The notes under the pieces: model-generated | The model's database searches: none | What the model saw: the letters and a program-made list of their open reading frames with translations, nothing else | Told to the model about the DNA's origin: nothing | Source: Spirochaetaceae bacterium | GTDB taxonomy: Bacteria > Spirochaetota > Spirochaetia > CADAEX01 | Length of the DNA stretch: 64,000 nucleotides | NCBI GenBank assembly: GCA_009780675.1 | Contig: WQZP01000006.1 | Location: 1 to 64,000 of the forward strand | Direction: 5' to 3' | Position numbers and translations under genes: made by a program | In this document: positions 31,691-40,402 of the stretch, piece by piece | Layout: every line of letters begins with the position of its first letter | Position numbering within the stretch: position 1 is the first letter of the stretch

Positions 31691-32935
31691 CTAAAAAGCA
31701 CGAATCGCGCGGACAAGGCTCGTACCGGTTTTGCTGCCGGCTGTCTGACTAAAATTATTGCTAAAAAACTGAGTCCACGCAACACCAATAAAGCCCTGCG
31801 ACGAAGACCAATAACCGCCATTTGGTAGATCAACAACAGCGGATCTGTTAAGCCAAAGCAGGTTTAATTCATCTTTGCTTGGAAGAAACCAATTGGTTTG
31901 TCCACCTGTAGTAAGTGCCGCGCAAGCGCTTGCTGCAGGTGTTGTATATGTTGTTGTATGAGTATTACCGTGATTTATTATGATTGCTGTATTCATCCGT
32001 CCTCTGCCAATTGCCCAGTCAGTTTGATCAGCCTGACTTTGTGAAAGATCTGGTATTAGAAAACCTGATGCTGCCCACTGAAAAGTTCCACTATTCGCAG
32101 GTGCAGCTTCAAGGTAGTGGGCGGTGTATGTGGAAAAGTAACCTGTATCGTTGGGAACTCCCCAACCTTGCACATCAAAGCCAAGCGGTCTGCCACCTTG
32201 CCCATCAGCGACATAAAAAATGATTCCGCCACCCGGGCCAGTGTCGCCGATTGAAAAAGCAAAAATGGGGCGTGTTTCAGACTCTGTACATCCTGGCCTT
32301 TGACATCCATGTGTTTCTTCTCCTACAAATGTTGGACCAACAGCAGGGGTTGTTACAGTCCAGCTATCCCAATCATGCCCAAGTGCAGGTGCGCCTGTGC
32401 GTGTTGTATTGTGAGAAGAGTCAATAGAGCAGGTTCTTGTTTCTACGCCTGGTGTTATGCAGTCAGGGGCAGTTGTCTCTATCCATGGGCTGCAACCATT
32501 ACAAAAAGCTCTTTCCATTTGTATACTAATCGAATTATTTTCCCCTACTCTTACTTCTGCGGAATTTGTGCCTGTGGCGTAATGTATTCTTTCACCATTT
32601 TGGGAATGAGGCGTCTCTACATTTTCTAAATATGTCTCTACTCTTACAGTCCAGTAACCAGGAACAACTTCTGCTCTGGCTGTTCCAACGCCCTTTAGTC
32701 TGATTGTTTGCGTTGGTCCTGGTCCAGTGAGTGTGATTATATGTTCAAGGGCTTCAAACATTCCAGGTAAATCTTGCGGAGGCCAGGGTATTGCAGATGC
32801 GGAACGTGCATTCCCGCCACCTAAATTGATGGTGATTGTAGCCTCTTGCTCCTGCAAGGGGTTAAAGCAAGCAGTAATAATAAATCCCATTATTACAAGA
32901 GCGATAATCCCTAAAAAGTTGAATGTGTTTTTCAT
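31691..32935 (-). CDS. Lipoprotein with C-terminal DUF1566/Lcl-like domain
   Basis: 414 residues. Signal MKNTFNFLGIIALVIMGFI with lipobox ITAC. An N-terminal beta domain (ATITINLGGG..., ITLTGPGPTQTIRLKGVGTARAEVVPGYWTVRVETYL) is followed by a Cys-rich tandem (CNGCSPWIETTAPDCITPGVETRTC) and then a DUF1566/Lcl-like module: GPGGGIIFYVADGQGG, HYLEAAPANSGTFQWA, ACAALTTGGQTNWFLPSKDELNLLW, GGYWSSSQGF...FSNNFSQTAGSKTGTSLVRAIRAF. Probably a surface-exposed binding protein. Third member of the leader-linked lipoprotein set. Confidence 0.8.
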   Translation of the reverse strand: MKNTFNFLGIIALVIMGFIITACFNPLQEQEATITINLGGGNARSASAIPWPPQDLPGMFEALEHIITLTGPGPTQTIRLKGVGTARAEVVPGYWTVRVETYLENVETPHSQNGERIHYATGTNSAEVRVGENNSISIQMERAFCNGCSPWIETTAPDCITPGVETRTCSIDSSHNTTRTGAPALGHDWDSWTVTTPAVGPTFVGEETHGCQRPGCTESETRPIFAFSIGDTGPGGGIIFYVADGQGGRPLGFDVQGWGVPNDTGYFSTYTAHYLEAAPANSGTFQWAASGFLIPDLSQSQADQTDWAIGRGRMNTAIIINHGNTHTTTYTTPAASACAALTTGGQTNWFLPSKDELNLLWLNRSAVVDLPNGGYWSSSQGFIGVAWTQFFSNNFSQTAGSKTGTSLVRAIRAF

Positions 32936-33015
32936 AGGAGAAACTCCTTTCTACGCTACCCGACCATGGTATTAACAAGGGCAGGTAATCATGAAGATTA
33001 ACTCGCCCTCAAGGA
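32936..33015 (-). promoter_or_regulatory. Structured 5' leader, copy 3 (minus strand)
   Basis: On the minus strand, GAGGGCGAGTTAATCTTCAT at 33010 downward resembles GAGGGCGGATTTATTTTCGT of copy 1, and it folds as AGGGC/GCCCT (33009-32978) with inner TAATC/GATTA. Hairpins 1 and 3 are not clear. Just before the ATG, GGAG-TTT-CTCC could sequester the ribosome-binding site. Confidence 0.45.
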
Positions 33016-33345
33016 CAAGAGATACTCTGGTGAAAGCCGGTGATATAAAAAAGCTGGGAGCTGTCCCATGCTTTCTTTCCGCAAGAGAAAATTGAAAAAA
33101 AAATTAAATTTTTGGAAAAAAATGAGTAAAAGTACTTTACACGATAAGGTGTAGCTGATAATTTTTGTTGCTTGTTGCTTGTTGCTTAGCGAGAGGTCTC
33201 TGGTTTGATTTTGTTAAGTAAGAATTCAAACTCATGAAATAATAATAACTATTTTTACCCAATCTGTCAATTCCCTGTTTTGGACAGTGCCATTTTATTG
33301 GCTGGGAAACCAAGATGCGGGTAGCTGGAAGACAGACAGCGTGAC
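33016..33345. other. Intergenic region without genes
   Basis: Between the lipoprotein leader and the 56-bp tandem repeats. It holds a short TTGCTTGTTGC duplication near 33170, and GGAAGACAGACAGCG (about 33327-33341), which is shared with 8971-8985. No other structure was seen. Confidence 0.5.
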
Positions 33346-33512
33346 TTGTCAGCGCCCTCAATGGCCGCTGCCCGCCTGCGTGCGCAAGGAAAGCTTCGCT
33401 CTTGTCAGCGCCCTCAATGGCCGCTGCCTGCCTTCGCGAGCAAGGAAAGCTTCGCTCTTGTCAGCGCCCTCAATGGCCGCTGCCTGCCTCGCGAGCAAGG
33501 AAAGCTTCGCTC
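33346..33512. repeat. 56-bp tandem repeat, three copies
   Basis: Units begin at 33346, 33402 and 33458 (each TTGTCAGCGCCCTCAATGG..., last one a base short). Each carries CAGCG...CGCTG and GCGAGC...GCTTCGC inverted repeats. The array ends 6 bases before the ilvC stop codon, so it lies exactly at the 3' end of that gene. Confidence 0.9.
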
Positions 33513-33517
33513 GGCAA

Positions 33518-34987
33518 TTAGATTTTAAGGGACTTCATTGCTGTCATATATTCTCTTAAAACTTTTCCTATTTCTTCAACGCCTGTGGATTCTATTTCTT
33601 TATTTGCTGCTATGAGCGCAACATTATCAACTCCGTTATCCGCAAGTTGCAATCCTTTTCCAATTACATCAGTATCTATTTTCTGCATAAAATCTTTGAG
33701 AAGAGGTATACATCTTTGTGAAAAAAGATAAGTGCCATATTCCGCAGTGTCTGAAATTACAACATTCATTTCATAAAGTTTTTTTCTGGCTATCAAGTTC
33801 GCAATAAGCGGAGTTTCATGAAGAGACTCATAATATGCAGATTCTGCCTTAATCCCTGCAGATACCATGACATCAAACGCAAGCTCTACCCCTGCTTTAA
33901 TAAAAGCTACCATAAGAATACCTTTGTCAAAATATTCCTGTTCGCTTATTTTGTCCGAAGTTGCTTTTGTATTTTCAAACTGGGTTTTGTTTGTCTCTTC
34001 TCTCCATGTAAGAAGATTTTTATCATTATTTGCCCAGTCTTCCATCATTTTTGAAGAAAAATCACCACTTAAAATATCATCCATGTGCTGCCTGAAAAGA
34101 GGAGTCATAATTTCTGTAAGCTCTTTTGAAAGTTTGTGCGCGATCAGCTTTGCAGGGTTGGAAAGCCTGTCCATCATGTTTGTAATGCCGCCATGCTTTA
34201 GAGCTTCTGTAACTGTTTCCCAGCCATATTGAACAAGTTTTGCAGCGTATGACGAATCAATCCCTTTTTGCACCATTTTATCGAAACAGAGCAGCGAGCC
34301 TGTCTGTAACATGCCGCATAATATTGTTTGCTCTCCCATCAGGTCTGATTTTACTTCTGCAACAAAAGAAGATTGAAGTACGCCAGCTTTGTCTGCGCCT
34401 GTTCCTGCTGCATAAGCTTTTGCTATTTCAAGCCCATCGCCATTTGGGTCATTGTCGCGGTGAACAGCAATAAGAGTAGGCACTCCAAACCCTCTTTTAT
34501 ATTCTTCCCTTACTTCTGTTCCAGGAGATTTTGGAGCAACCATTATAACTGTAATATCTTTGCGTATTTTCATCCCTTCTTCTACGATATTAAAACCATG
34601 TGAGTAGGAAAGAGTTGAATTTTCTTTCATAAGTGACATTATTTCTGTTACAACACTTGTGTGCTGTTTATCCGGAGTAAGATTACATACGAGATCCGCG
34701 CTTGGGATCATCTCCTGATATGTTCCAACCTTAAATCCGTTTTCTGTCGCGTTTTTCCACGATTGCCTTTTTGTATCAATAGAGCTTTTTCTTAAAGTAT
34801 ATGAGACATCGAGTCCGCTGTCGCGAAGGTTAAGCCCTTGATTAAGCCCCTGAGCGCCGCACCCAACAATTACGATTTTTTTGCCTTTTAGCTTTTCAAC
34901 TCCGTTAAATTCTGATTTATTCATAAACCGGCACTGGCCAAGTTCATCGATTTTTAGCCTGAATGGCAATGAGTTAAAATAGTTCAT
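33518..34987 (-). CDS. ilvC: Ketol-acid reductoisomerase, class II (long form)
   Basis: 489 residues from ATG 34987 ([22 protein letters not shown]), which has GGAGG 9 bases upstream. Step two of valine/isoleucine/leucine synthesis. The long class II form has a duplicated knotted domain: [39 protein letters not shown] (NADPH site), [65 protein letters not shown] (metal-binding Asp/Glu) and a repeat ([31 protein letters not shown]). No other ilv genes are nearby. Confidence 0.95.
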   Translation of the reverse strand: MNYFNSLPFRLKIDELGQCRFMNKSEFNGVEKLKGKKIVIVGCGAQGLNQGLNLRDSGLDVSYTLRKSSIDTKRQSWKNATENGFKVGTYQEMIPSADLVCNLTPDKQHTSVVTEIMSLMKENSTLSYSHGFNIVEEGMKIRKDITVIMVAPKSPGTEVREEYKRGFGVPTLIAVHRDNDPNGDGLEIAKAYAAGTGADKAGVLQSSFVAEVKSDLMGEQTILCGMLQTGSLLCFDKMVQKGIDSSYAAKLVQYGWETVTEALKHGGITNMMDRLSNPAKLIAHKLSKELTEIMTPLFRQHMDDILSGDFSSKMMEDWANNDKNLLTWREETNKTQFENTKATSDKISEQEYFDKGILMVAFIKAGVELAFDVMVSAGIKAESAYYESLHETPLIANLIARKKLYEMNVVISDTAEYGTYLFSQRCIPLLKDFMQKIDTDVIGKGLQLADNGVDNVALIAANKEIESTGVEEIGKVLREYMTAMKSLKI

Positions 34988-35015
34988 TCTATATAACCTC
35001 CATAAATATCTTGTC

Positions 35016-35044
35016 ACAATAACCTTAAAACCATGTTATGTCAA
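35016..35044 (-). promoter_or_regulatory. Promoter of ilvC
   Basis: TTGACA (35044-35039), spacer 17, TATTGT (35021-35016); predicted leader about 20 bases. No attenuator was seen. Confidence 0.6.
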
Positions 35045-35237
35045 ATGTTCTATACTAAAGCAAAACAAGACCTATTGTGATTACAACTATCATTCTTTTA
35101 AGCATTTTAAGGCATATTTTTTCCCTTTTAAATCATTTTAAAATATATGGAAGGAATAAAGGGAGATATAAGACAAGATAATACTAATGCTTAGGTAATC
35201 ATCATATTCAACACATATAGGTTAAAATACATCAGGC

Positions 35238-35867
35238 TTATTTGATCATTTTGATAAACTCTGCCATGTGCTTGCCAAATTTTATGCTTTCCTTTCTCTC
35301 AAAATGGATGCCATCGATCTTGCTGTTTAAAATAACTTTTCCTGCATCCAGAAAAAAACAACTATTTACAGAAGCAACATGCTTATATTCCTGATAAAAT
35401 TTTTTTGACTTTTCTATTTCATTCTGATAAAGATATGCTGCGTCAAAATCTTCGTTAATTTGAGGTGGCGCAACAATTATAATATTGACTTTAACTTTTA
35501 CAAATTTGATTCTATGGATCATCCTTTCAATCCCTTCTGTAATATGTTTTACAGAAATCTCACGGTCTGCAAAAAGATCATTAGTCCCAAGACAAATTAT
35601 AATAAAGTCAAAATCTACTTTTTCGAGAAGCTCATTAAGATATTGATACCCATTTGCAGGGCTATTATGCGGTATATGATCCAAAACTGTTCTTCCGCAA
35701 AAACCTTCTTCGATTACCTCAAAGCCGCTTCCAAGTTCATGCGCCATAACAGTAGGCCATCTTGCATCAGCAGAATATCTCGCTCCGCCGGAAACAGGGT
35801 CATAACCCCATGTAATAGATGAGCCAAAACAGAGAATAACTTTTTTATCACTATCTTTACTAAGCAA
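35238..35867 (-). CDS. SGNH/GDSL-family hydrolase
   Basis: 209 residues. Block I LCFGSSITWGYDP carries the nucleophilic Ser (GSS in place of GDS), block II a Gly in EEGFCGRTV, block III IICLGTNDLF with the oxyanion Asn, and block V KIDGIHFERKES with the catalytic Asp and His. This matches the arylesterase/acyl-hydrolase group of SGNH enzymes. No signal peptide, so cytosolic. Substrate likely a short acyl ester. The 35868-36099 gap upstream has no gene. Confidence 0.88.
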   Translation of the reverse strand: MLSKDSDKKVILCFGSSITWGYDPVSGGARYSADARWPTVMAHELGSGFEVIEEGFCGRTVLDHIPHNSPANGYQYLNELLEKVDFDFIIICLGTNDLFADREISVKHITEGIERMIHRIKFVKVKVNIIIVAPPQINEDFDAAYLYQNEIEKSKKFYQEYKHVASVNSCFFLDAGKVILNSKIDGIHFERKESIKFGKHMAEFIKMIK

Positions 35868-36032
35868 TAAGAAACTCTCCTCTTTTTTTAGGATGATGCC
35901 ACGAAATTATAACATGGAGTTGGGAAATTTAAAGAAAAAAATTTAAATTTGTTCAATTCTTTTTGCTCTTTTTCTATATTGGCAATTGAATACTTGACTA
36001 TTAAAATACAATAAATTATCTTTTACACCAAG

Positions 36033-36069
36033 TTGTTGAAACACGATTATAATAATCGTGTTTCAACAA
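36033..36069. repeat. 17-bp perfect palindrome with 3-base centre
   Basis: TTGTTGAAACACGATTA (36033-36049), centre TAA, TAATCGTGTTTCAACAA (36053-36069). It stands 31 bases before the AAA ATPase start. No T-run follows on either strand. Confidence 0.8.
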
Positions 36070-36099
36070 TAACGCTCTTTCGGTGCTGCGAGGTACAGT

Positions 36100-37503
36100 A
36101 TGTTTTTTGGCCGCAAAAAAGAACTGGAAACATTGGAGAAGTTGTATAAAAAACACAGCTTTGAACTGCTTGTTTTGTATGGCCGCCGCCGGATAGGAAA
36201 AACAACCCTGCTTTCACATTTTATACAGGACAAACCAGCGATTTTTTTCTCTGCTCAGGAAGCAAATGACAAAATAAACCTTCAGATATTTTCGGAACTG
36301 CTCTATCAATTCTTTGGCTTAGGAAACACCGGATTACCTGCTTTTGCAGACTGGAATAGCGCATTTTATTTTCTTGCGGAAAAGGCTCATAACAGACGTT
36401 TGATACTGGTCTTTGATGAATTCCCTTACGCTGCCGGAGCAAACAAAGGGCTTAAATCTATCTTGCAAAATGCCATTGATCACAAATTCATAAAATTAAA
36501 TCTGTTTATTATTCTCTCAGGCAGCCATATTGGCTTTATGGAAAATGAAGTTCTTGGCAGTAAAAGCCCGTTGTTTGGGAGACGCACAGCTCAGATGAAA
36601 CTGAACAGTTTTGACTATGCTGATGCAGCGGATATGCTTTCAAAATATAACAATGAAGACAAAATAAGACTCTATTCCTGCATTGGCGGTACACCTTATT
36701 ATCTTTCGCGGATAGATAAACAACTAAGTTTTGAGAAAAATTTGGAGGAACTTTTTTTTGAGCCTTCCGGGTACTTATACGAAGAGCCGCTAATGCTGCT
36801 CAAGCAAGAGCTGAGGGAAGGGGCAATGTACCATTCGATCATTTCTGCCATTGCTCTCGGAGCAACCAAATTGAACGATATTGCTTTAAGGACAGGCGAA
36901 GAACGTTCAAAAACAATAAAATATCTGGATACGTTAATAAGTCTTAATATTTTACACAAGGAATTTTCCTTTGGAGAAAACCCTGAAAAAAGCAGAAAAG
37001 GTATTTATCGTATCAGGGATAACTGTTACCGTTTTTGGTACCGTTATGTGTTTATGAACAAGACCGTCATTGAACAGGGTGCAGGCAAAGCTCTTTTTAA
37101 GTCGTTTTTGCCTGAACTTAACAGCTACATTGGGGGTCCGTTTGAAGAAATATGTATGCAGTACATGGTGCGGCTGAACAACCTTTTGGCGCTACCATTT
37201 GTTTTTACCCAATTTGGCAGATGGTGGAGACCAAACGCAGAAATTGATATGGTGTTTTCCGATACAAGCCGAAAACAATTTATCTTTGCTGAATGTAAAT
37301 GGCGCAATGACTTGAAAGATACAGCAGCTCTATTGAACCTTGTTGAAAACTCCAAATTATTGAATCCAACAACAGACAATGCTTTTTTTTATCTGTTTTC
37401 AAAGGCGACTTTTTCAAAATCCTGCGAATCCCTTGCGAATAAAATGGGGAATGTTAGCTTGATAAGCCTGAATGACTTTTTTTATATGCCAGGTGACAGC
37501 TAA
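36100..37503 (+). CDS. AAA family ATPase with C-terminal DUF234-type nuclease domain
   Basis: 467 residues. It opens MFFGRKKELETLEKLY, then Walker A LYGRRRIGKTTLLSHF, Walker B LILVFDEFPYA, sensor LNLFIILSGSH and a winged-helix region (AIALGATKLNDIALRTGEERSKTIKYLDTLISLNIL). The C-terminal domain GPFEEICMQYMVRLN ... WWRPNAEIDMVFSD...FIFAECKWRND is the DUF234 endonuclease-like core with an Asp ... Glu-x-Lys arrangement. Such ATPases are widespread in prokaryotes of host-associated habitats and of unproved function. No ribosome-binding site of strength was seen; GGTGCTGCGAGG precedes the ATG. Confidence 0.9.
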   Translation: MFFGRKKELETLEKLYKKHSFELLVLYGRRRIGKTTLLSHFIQDKPAIFFSAQEANDKINLQIFSELLYQFFGLGNTGLPAFADWNSAFYFLAEKAHNRRLILVFDEFPYAAGANKGLKSILQNAIDHKFIKLNLFIILSGSHIGFMENEVLGSKSPLFGRRTAQMKLNSFDYADAADMLSKYNNEDKIRLYSCIGGTPYYLSRIDKQLSFEKNLEELFFEPSGYLYEEPLMLLKQELREGAMYHSIISAIALGATKLNDIALRTGEERSKTIKYLDTLISLNILHKEFSFGENPEKSRKGIYRIRDNCYRFWYRYVFMNKTVIEQGAGKALFKSFLPELNSYIGGPFEEICMQYMVRLNNLLALPFVFTQFGRWWRPNAEIDMVFSDTSRKQFIFAECKWRNDLKDTAALLNLVENSKLLNPTTDNAFFYLFSKATFSKSCESLANKMGNVSLISLNDFFYMPGDS

Positions 37504-37577
37504 TACCTGAGCAAAGCCCGCAAACTTGCGTCCTTTGTCAAGTTGGCTTTAGAATAGAACAGCTGGTCTTGTTTTGC

Positions 37578-37605
37578 TTGACAAAAGCACCATCATGAAT
37601 ATAAT
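37578..37605 (+). promoter_or_regulatory. Strong promoter for the repeat lipoprotein gene
   Basis: TTGACA (37578-37583), spacer 16, TATAAT (37600-37605), 37 bases before the ATG. Confidence 0.8.
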
Positions 37606-37642
37606 AATCTGTTTAAAATGAACCTTATAGGAGGAAGTAATA

Positions 37643-38560
37643 ATGAAAATAAAAATTTTAGGAATAGGTATAGTATTAGCCAAGCTTTTACTTTTATCTG
37701 CTTGCCTAACAACATTGCCATTCCTAACTCAAAACGCTCCTGAGCCTATAGCTTATTTCGAACTTATCGAAGTGCCTGGCTTATCAAAGGCTGAAATATT
37801 TTCTAGAAGCAAAATATATTTTAATGAAGCATTTGGAGAACAGGCAACACAGAGTAGTCAGGCGCAGGGACTACGGACAATGCAGGGGCATGAAATACGA
37901 GCAAAGCATGGACAGGAAATGCAAGAAATGCAAGCAAGGTATACGCAGGAAATGCAGGAAATGCAAGCAAGGCAGGCTACAGGCGCAGAAGTGGAGTGGT
38001 CGGAATGGCAGGCAAGGTATACGCAGGAAATGCAGGAAATGCAAACAAGACAAGCACAAGAGTTGTCGGAATGGCAGGCAATGCAGAGAGGGCATGAAGG
38101 ACAGAGAGGGACAATGCAGAGAGGGACAATGCAGAGAGGGCAGACATCATCCAGCATTCAAGTCTCTGACCAAAACGCTGGCATCATAAAAGGAAAATTA
38201 GTGGTTGATAGAACATTTGGACAGGAATTAAATCGACTTAATTCAATATTTACAATTGAAATTAGTGATGGAAATTTTCGAATTACTTTCACAGAACCTA
38301 CAACACAAAATATGGGTTTTGTTTCAGAACAAGCCAAAGAGAATGCTTTTCAGCTTCACTTAATTGGTTTCAGAGCGGTTCCTACGTTTGGGCTTGTGAC
38401 ACCTCTAAGTGATGCCGAAGTAAGAGCGAATTGGGATAGAGAATATAATTTTTCAAGTAGCAATCCTGGACCTGAGAGACCAGCGCGATCTGACAATAAT
38501 TTTAGACAAGATTGGATAAGATTAACTAATGACTTAAGAAGATCAATTACTGCAAATTGA
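37643..38560 (+). CDS. Lipoprotein with Met/Gln/Glu-rich repeats
   Basis: 305 residues. Signal KIKILGIGIVLAKLLLLSAC with a lipobox at Cys21. Residues about 65-170 are tandem QEMQEMQARYTQ, EWQARYTQEMQEMQ and RGTMQRGQ units, a long polar, probably coiled-coil segment, encoded by a duplicated block of about 72 bases. The C-terminal 130 residues form a conserved-looking domain (IIKGKLVVDRTFGQELNRLNSIFTIEISDGNFRITF). TATAAT-class promoter and an AGGAGG ribosome-binding site suggest good expression. Function unknown; perhaps a spacer-bearing envelope protein. Confidence 0.75.
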   Translation: MKIKILGIGIVLAKLLLLSACLTTLPFLTQNAPEPIAYFELIEVPGLSKAEIFSRSKIYFNEAFGEQATQSSQAQGLRTMQGHEIRAKHGQEMQEMQARYTQEMQEMQARQATGAEVEWSEWQARYTQEMQEMQTRQAQELSEWQAMQRGHEGQRGTMQRGTMQRGQTSSSIQVSDQNAGIIKGKLVVDRTFGQELNRLNSIFTIEISDGNFRITFTEPTTQNMGFVSEQAKENAFQLHLIGFRAVPTFGLVTPLSDAEVRANWDREYNFSSSNPGPERPARSDNNFRQDWIRLTNDLRRSITAN

Positions 38561-38814
38561 TTCATTTATATATTTAAATTTGGATTGCTAGGGAAGAGAG
38601 TCGTCTTGTTCTCTGCATCCTTGGTGAGTATGGCTAAGGAGCATGACCGAAAGACGAGTCGCGAACGATTCCGCAGCGCAGGGCGCGAGGACTTAGTGAG
38701 CGATTCAGATGTAGGTCGTGCCTTATTATAACATTGATCCTTTTATTTGAATATTTTTTGCTGAACATAGAAAAGGACTGATATATTTTAAAACACACTT
38801 TGCCTCTCTTGTTC
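38561..38814. other. Intergenic region with a repeat
   Basis: Contains dispersed repeat copy 2 (38648-38700) and otherwise AT-rich sequence; no gene is seen. Confidence 0.5.
38648..38700. repeat. Dispersed repeat, copy 2 of about 53 bp
   Basis: Close match to 8970-9023 in the same orientation: GCGAACGATTCCGCAGCG, then GCGCGAGGACTTAGTGAG. Confidence 0.75.
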
Positions 38815-38843
38815 TTGACAATACTATTTTTAAGTAGTATGCT
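38815..38843 (+). promoter_or_regulatory. Promoter of the hicAB locus, possibly leaderless
   Basis: TTGACA (38815-38820), spacer 17, TATGCT (38838-38843). The expected start (+7 after the -10) falls on the A of the hicA-remnant ATG at 38850, implying a leaderless transcript. Confidence 0.65.
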
Positions 38844-38849
38844 GCAATT

Positions 38850-38960
38850 ATGCCAAATATCGTGAAAAAGGGTAAATCTTCTGTTTCTATTCCTGTCCAT
38901 AACAAAGATTTGAAAAAAGGCACTGAGCAAAAACTATTAAAGCTTGGAGGTTTTAAATGA
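38850..38960 (+). pseudogene. HicA toxin remnant, N-terminus lost
   Basis: A 36-residue frame, PNIVKKGKSSVSIPVHNKDLKKGTEQKLLKLGGFK, equals the C-terminal half of HicA mRNA interferases (xxVPVHxxKDLKKGTLxxILKxxGL). The N-terminal helix and the catalytic His (GSH segment) are absent; an in-frame TAG lies five codons upstream. The stop overlaps the hicB ATG (ATGA), as in intact hicAB operons. Loss of the catalytic half should make it non-toxic. It may serve to deliver ribosomes to hicB. Confidence 0.75.
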
Positions 38961-39376
38961 TCGCATATCCAGCAAAATTTGAAAAGGCTGCAGAAGGTGG
39001 TTATACTGTTGAATTTATTGATATACCCTCCTGCGTTACAGAGGGCGATACTCTGGAAGAAGCAAAAGCAATGGCAAAAGAAGCTATTTCTGCCATGTTG
39101 TACAGTCTTGATTCAAGAAAAATGGCTATTCCTGAGCCTTCTACCAAAAAAGGAAGAGGAATATATTGCATTGAACCAGAATTGAAGGTAGCTTTTGCTA
39201 TTACCCTTAAAAAAGAGCGTGAACGTATGAGGTTGTCTCAAAAAGATGTTGCAGAGCGCATGAGTGTTAATTGGAGTTATTACCAGCGTATAGAAAATCC
39301 CCGAAGGACAAATCCAACGCTTAAAACCATTGATAAGCTACAAAAAATTTTTAACCGCCAATTTATCTCGCTATAG
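38957..39376 (+). CDS. hicB: HicB-type antitoxin with C-terminal XRE helix-turn-helix
   Basis: 139 residues. The N-terminal HicB_lk domain shows IAYPAKFEKAAEGGYTVEFIDIPSCVTEGDTLEEAKAMAKEAISAML, the usual partial RNase H fold. The C-terminal half is an XRE repressor: LKKERERMRLSQKDVAERMSVNWSYYQRIENPRRTNPTLKTIDKLQ. Such proteins bind their own promoter and neutralise HicA. GGAGG inside the hicA remnant serves as ribosome-binding site. With its toxin truncated, it may act only as a transcription regulator or as antitoxin for another HicA. Confidence 0.9.
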   Translation: MIAYPAKFEKAAEGGYTVEFIDIPSCVTEGDTLEEAKAMAKEAISAMLYSLDSRKMAIPEPSTKKGRGIYCIEPELKVAFAITLKKERERMRLSQKDVAERMSVNWSYYQRIENPRRTNPTLKTIDKLQKIFNRQFISL

Positions 39377-39440
39377 TGATATCTCAAAACGCCTTTTAGG
39401 CTTTTCCGTAGCTCTTTTACAAAGCTAACGGAGATACTGA

Positions 39441-40238
39441 TTACTGCATTGATTCTTTCTTTAGGATATCTTCTGCCAAAGACGAATGTAATATTCTTAG
39501 ATTGAGCTTTTCGTTTTCTATCTCTTCAATAGTTTCGGGAAATAAATACCCCCATGATGCAAGATAAAGGCGCATCTCTTTTAAAAAATCATTTGCTGCA
39601 AAGGCAAGTAGAGTATCTTTATAATCATCTATAAAAACACCATTTTTAGGTGATACTTTTGTTTCTTTAAGGATATTTTCAATTATTTCAATTTTATTTT
39701 TACCAGATTCAAGCCCATATATATTTTCAGGATTAAAATCAATTTCAAAAAAATATAAAAGTTTTTCAATAAATTTTTTCTGTTTGGTAGATACGATATA
39801 TACTTCTTTATAATAATTTTTGCCAATTTTTATAAGCGATTTGCTGAATGGGTATATTTTATGCCAGGCAAGCCAGGTTTTAGGATTAACTTCCATCCAG
39901 TCGCTTCTTATTTTAGAAAATAGATTTATAAGCGCTTTTGTGTTTAGTGAAATAGAAGTGAAAACCTGTTCCATCATAAAATGAAACTCTTTTTTAATAA
40001 AAGTTTCAGTATAGTTTTCATCGATCAGTTTCATTAAAGCTATAGATTGATAGCCTGTTTCTATTAAGGGTCTAAGCTTTTTAAATTTTTCAAGATGTGT
40101 TCTGGGAATATCTGTTCCTCGCCAGTCTTCCCATATTATACCTCCGGCAAGCCATGCGCATCTGCCGGTCTCGTTTGCGCTGTCGCAGAGGACTCCATCA
40201 AAATCAATAAAAAGAACTTTTTTTTTCTGGTTTTTCAT
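39441..40238 (-). CDS. HAD-superfamily hydrolase
   Basis: 265 residues. Motif I VLFIDFDGVLCDSANE with the nucleophile and acid Asp, motif II around YIVSTKQ, motif III Lys in LESGKNKIEI, and motif IV GVFIDDYKDTLLAF. A large helical cap (about residues 35-130) separates I and II. Could be a phosphatase or phosphoglycolate-type enzyme; the substrate is unknown. Monocistronic by position. Confidence 0.8.
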   Translation of the reverse strand: MKNQKKKVLFIDFDGVLCDSANETGRCAWLAGGIIWEDWRGTDIPRTHLEKFKKLRPLIETGYQSIALMKLIDENYTETFIKKEFHFMMEQVFTSISLNTKALINLFSKIRSDWMEVNPKTWLAWHKIYPFSKSLIKIGKNYYKEVYIVSTKQKKFIEKLLYFFEIDFNPENIYGLESGKNKIEIIENILKETKVSPKNGVFIDDYKDTLLAFAANDFLKEMRLYLASWGYLFPETIEEIENEKLNLRILHSSLAEDILKKESMQ

Positions 40239-40402
40239 AATAAAACTAATAAGCAGCTAAAAAACTTAAGCTTATAATCTCCTAATTATTTTGTTGGCTT
40301 CTAACCATATCATAATACTCAGTTTTATTTAAATATTTTTTTATTAGATAAATAAATGTGTTATCATCATATAATAGCAATAACAAATATACGAGGTATT
40401 AT

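Noticed and set aside
32936-33015. ACCATGGTCGGGTAGC in the third lipoprotein leader recalls part of the c-di-GMP-I (GEMM) riboswitch.
   Set aside because: The GCAAAGCC core and the tetraloop/receptor helices are absent, and the two related leaders lack it.
33287-33559. Open frames over the 56-bp tandem repeats (plus strand).
   Set aside because: They are translations of the repeat in several frames with no start signal; an intergenic repeat is the simpler reading.
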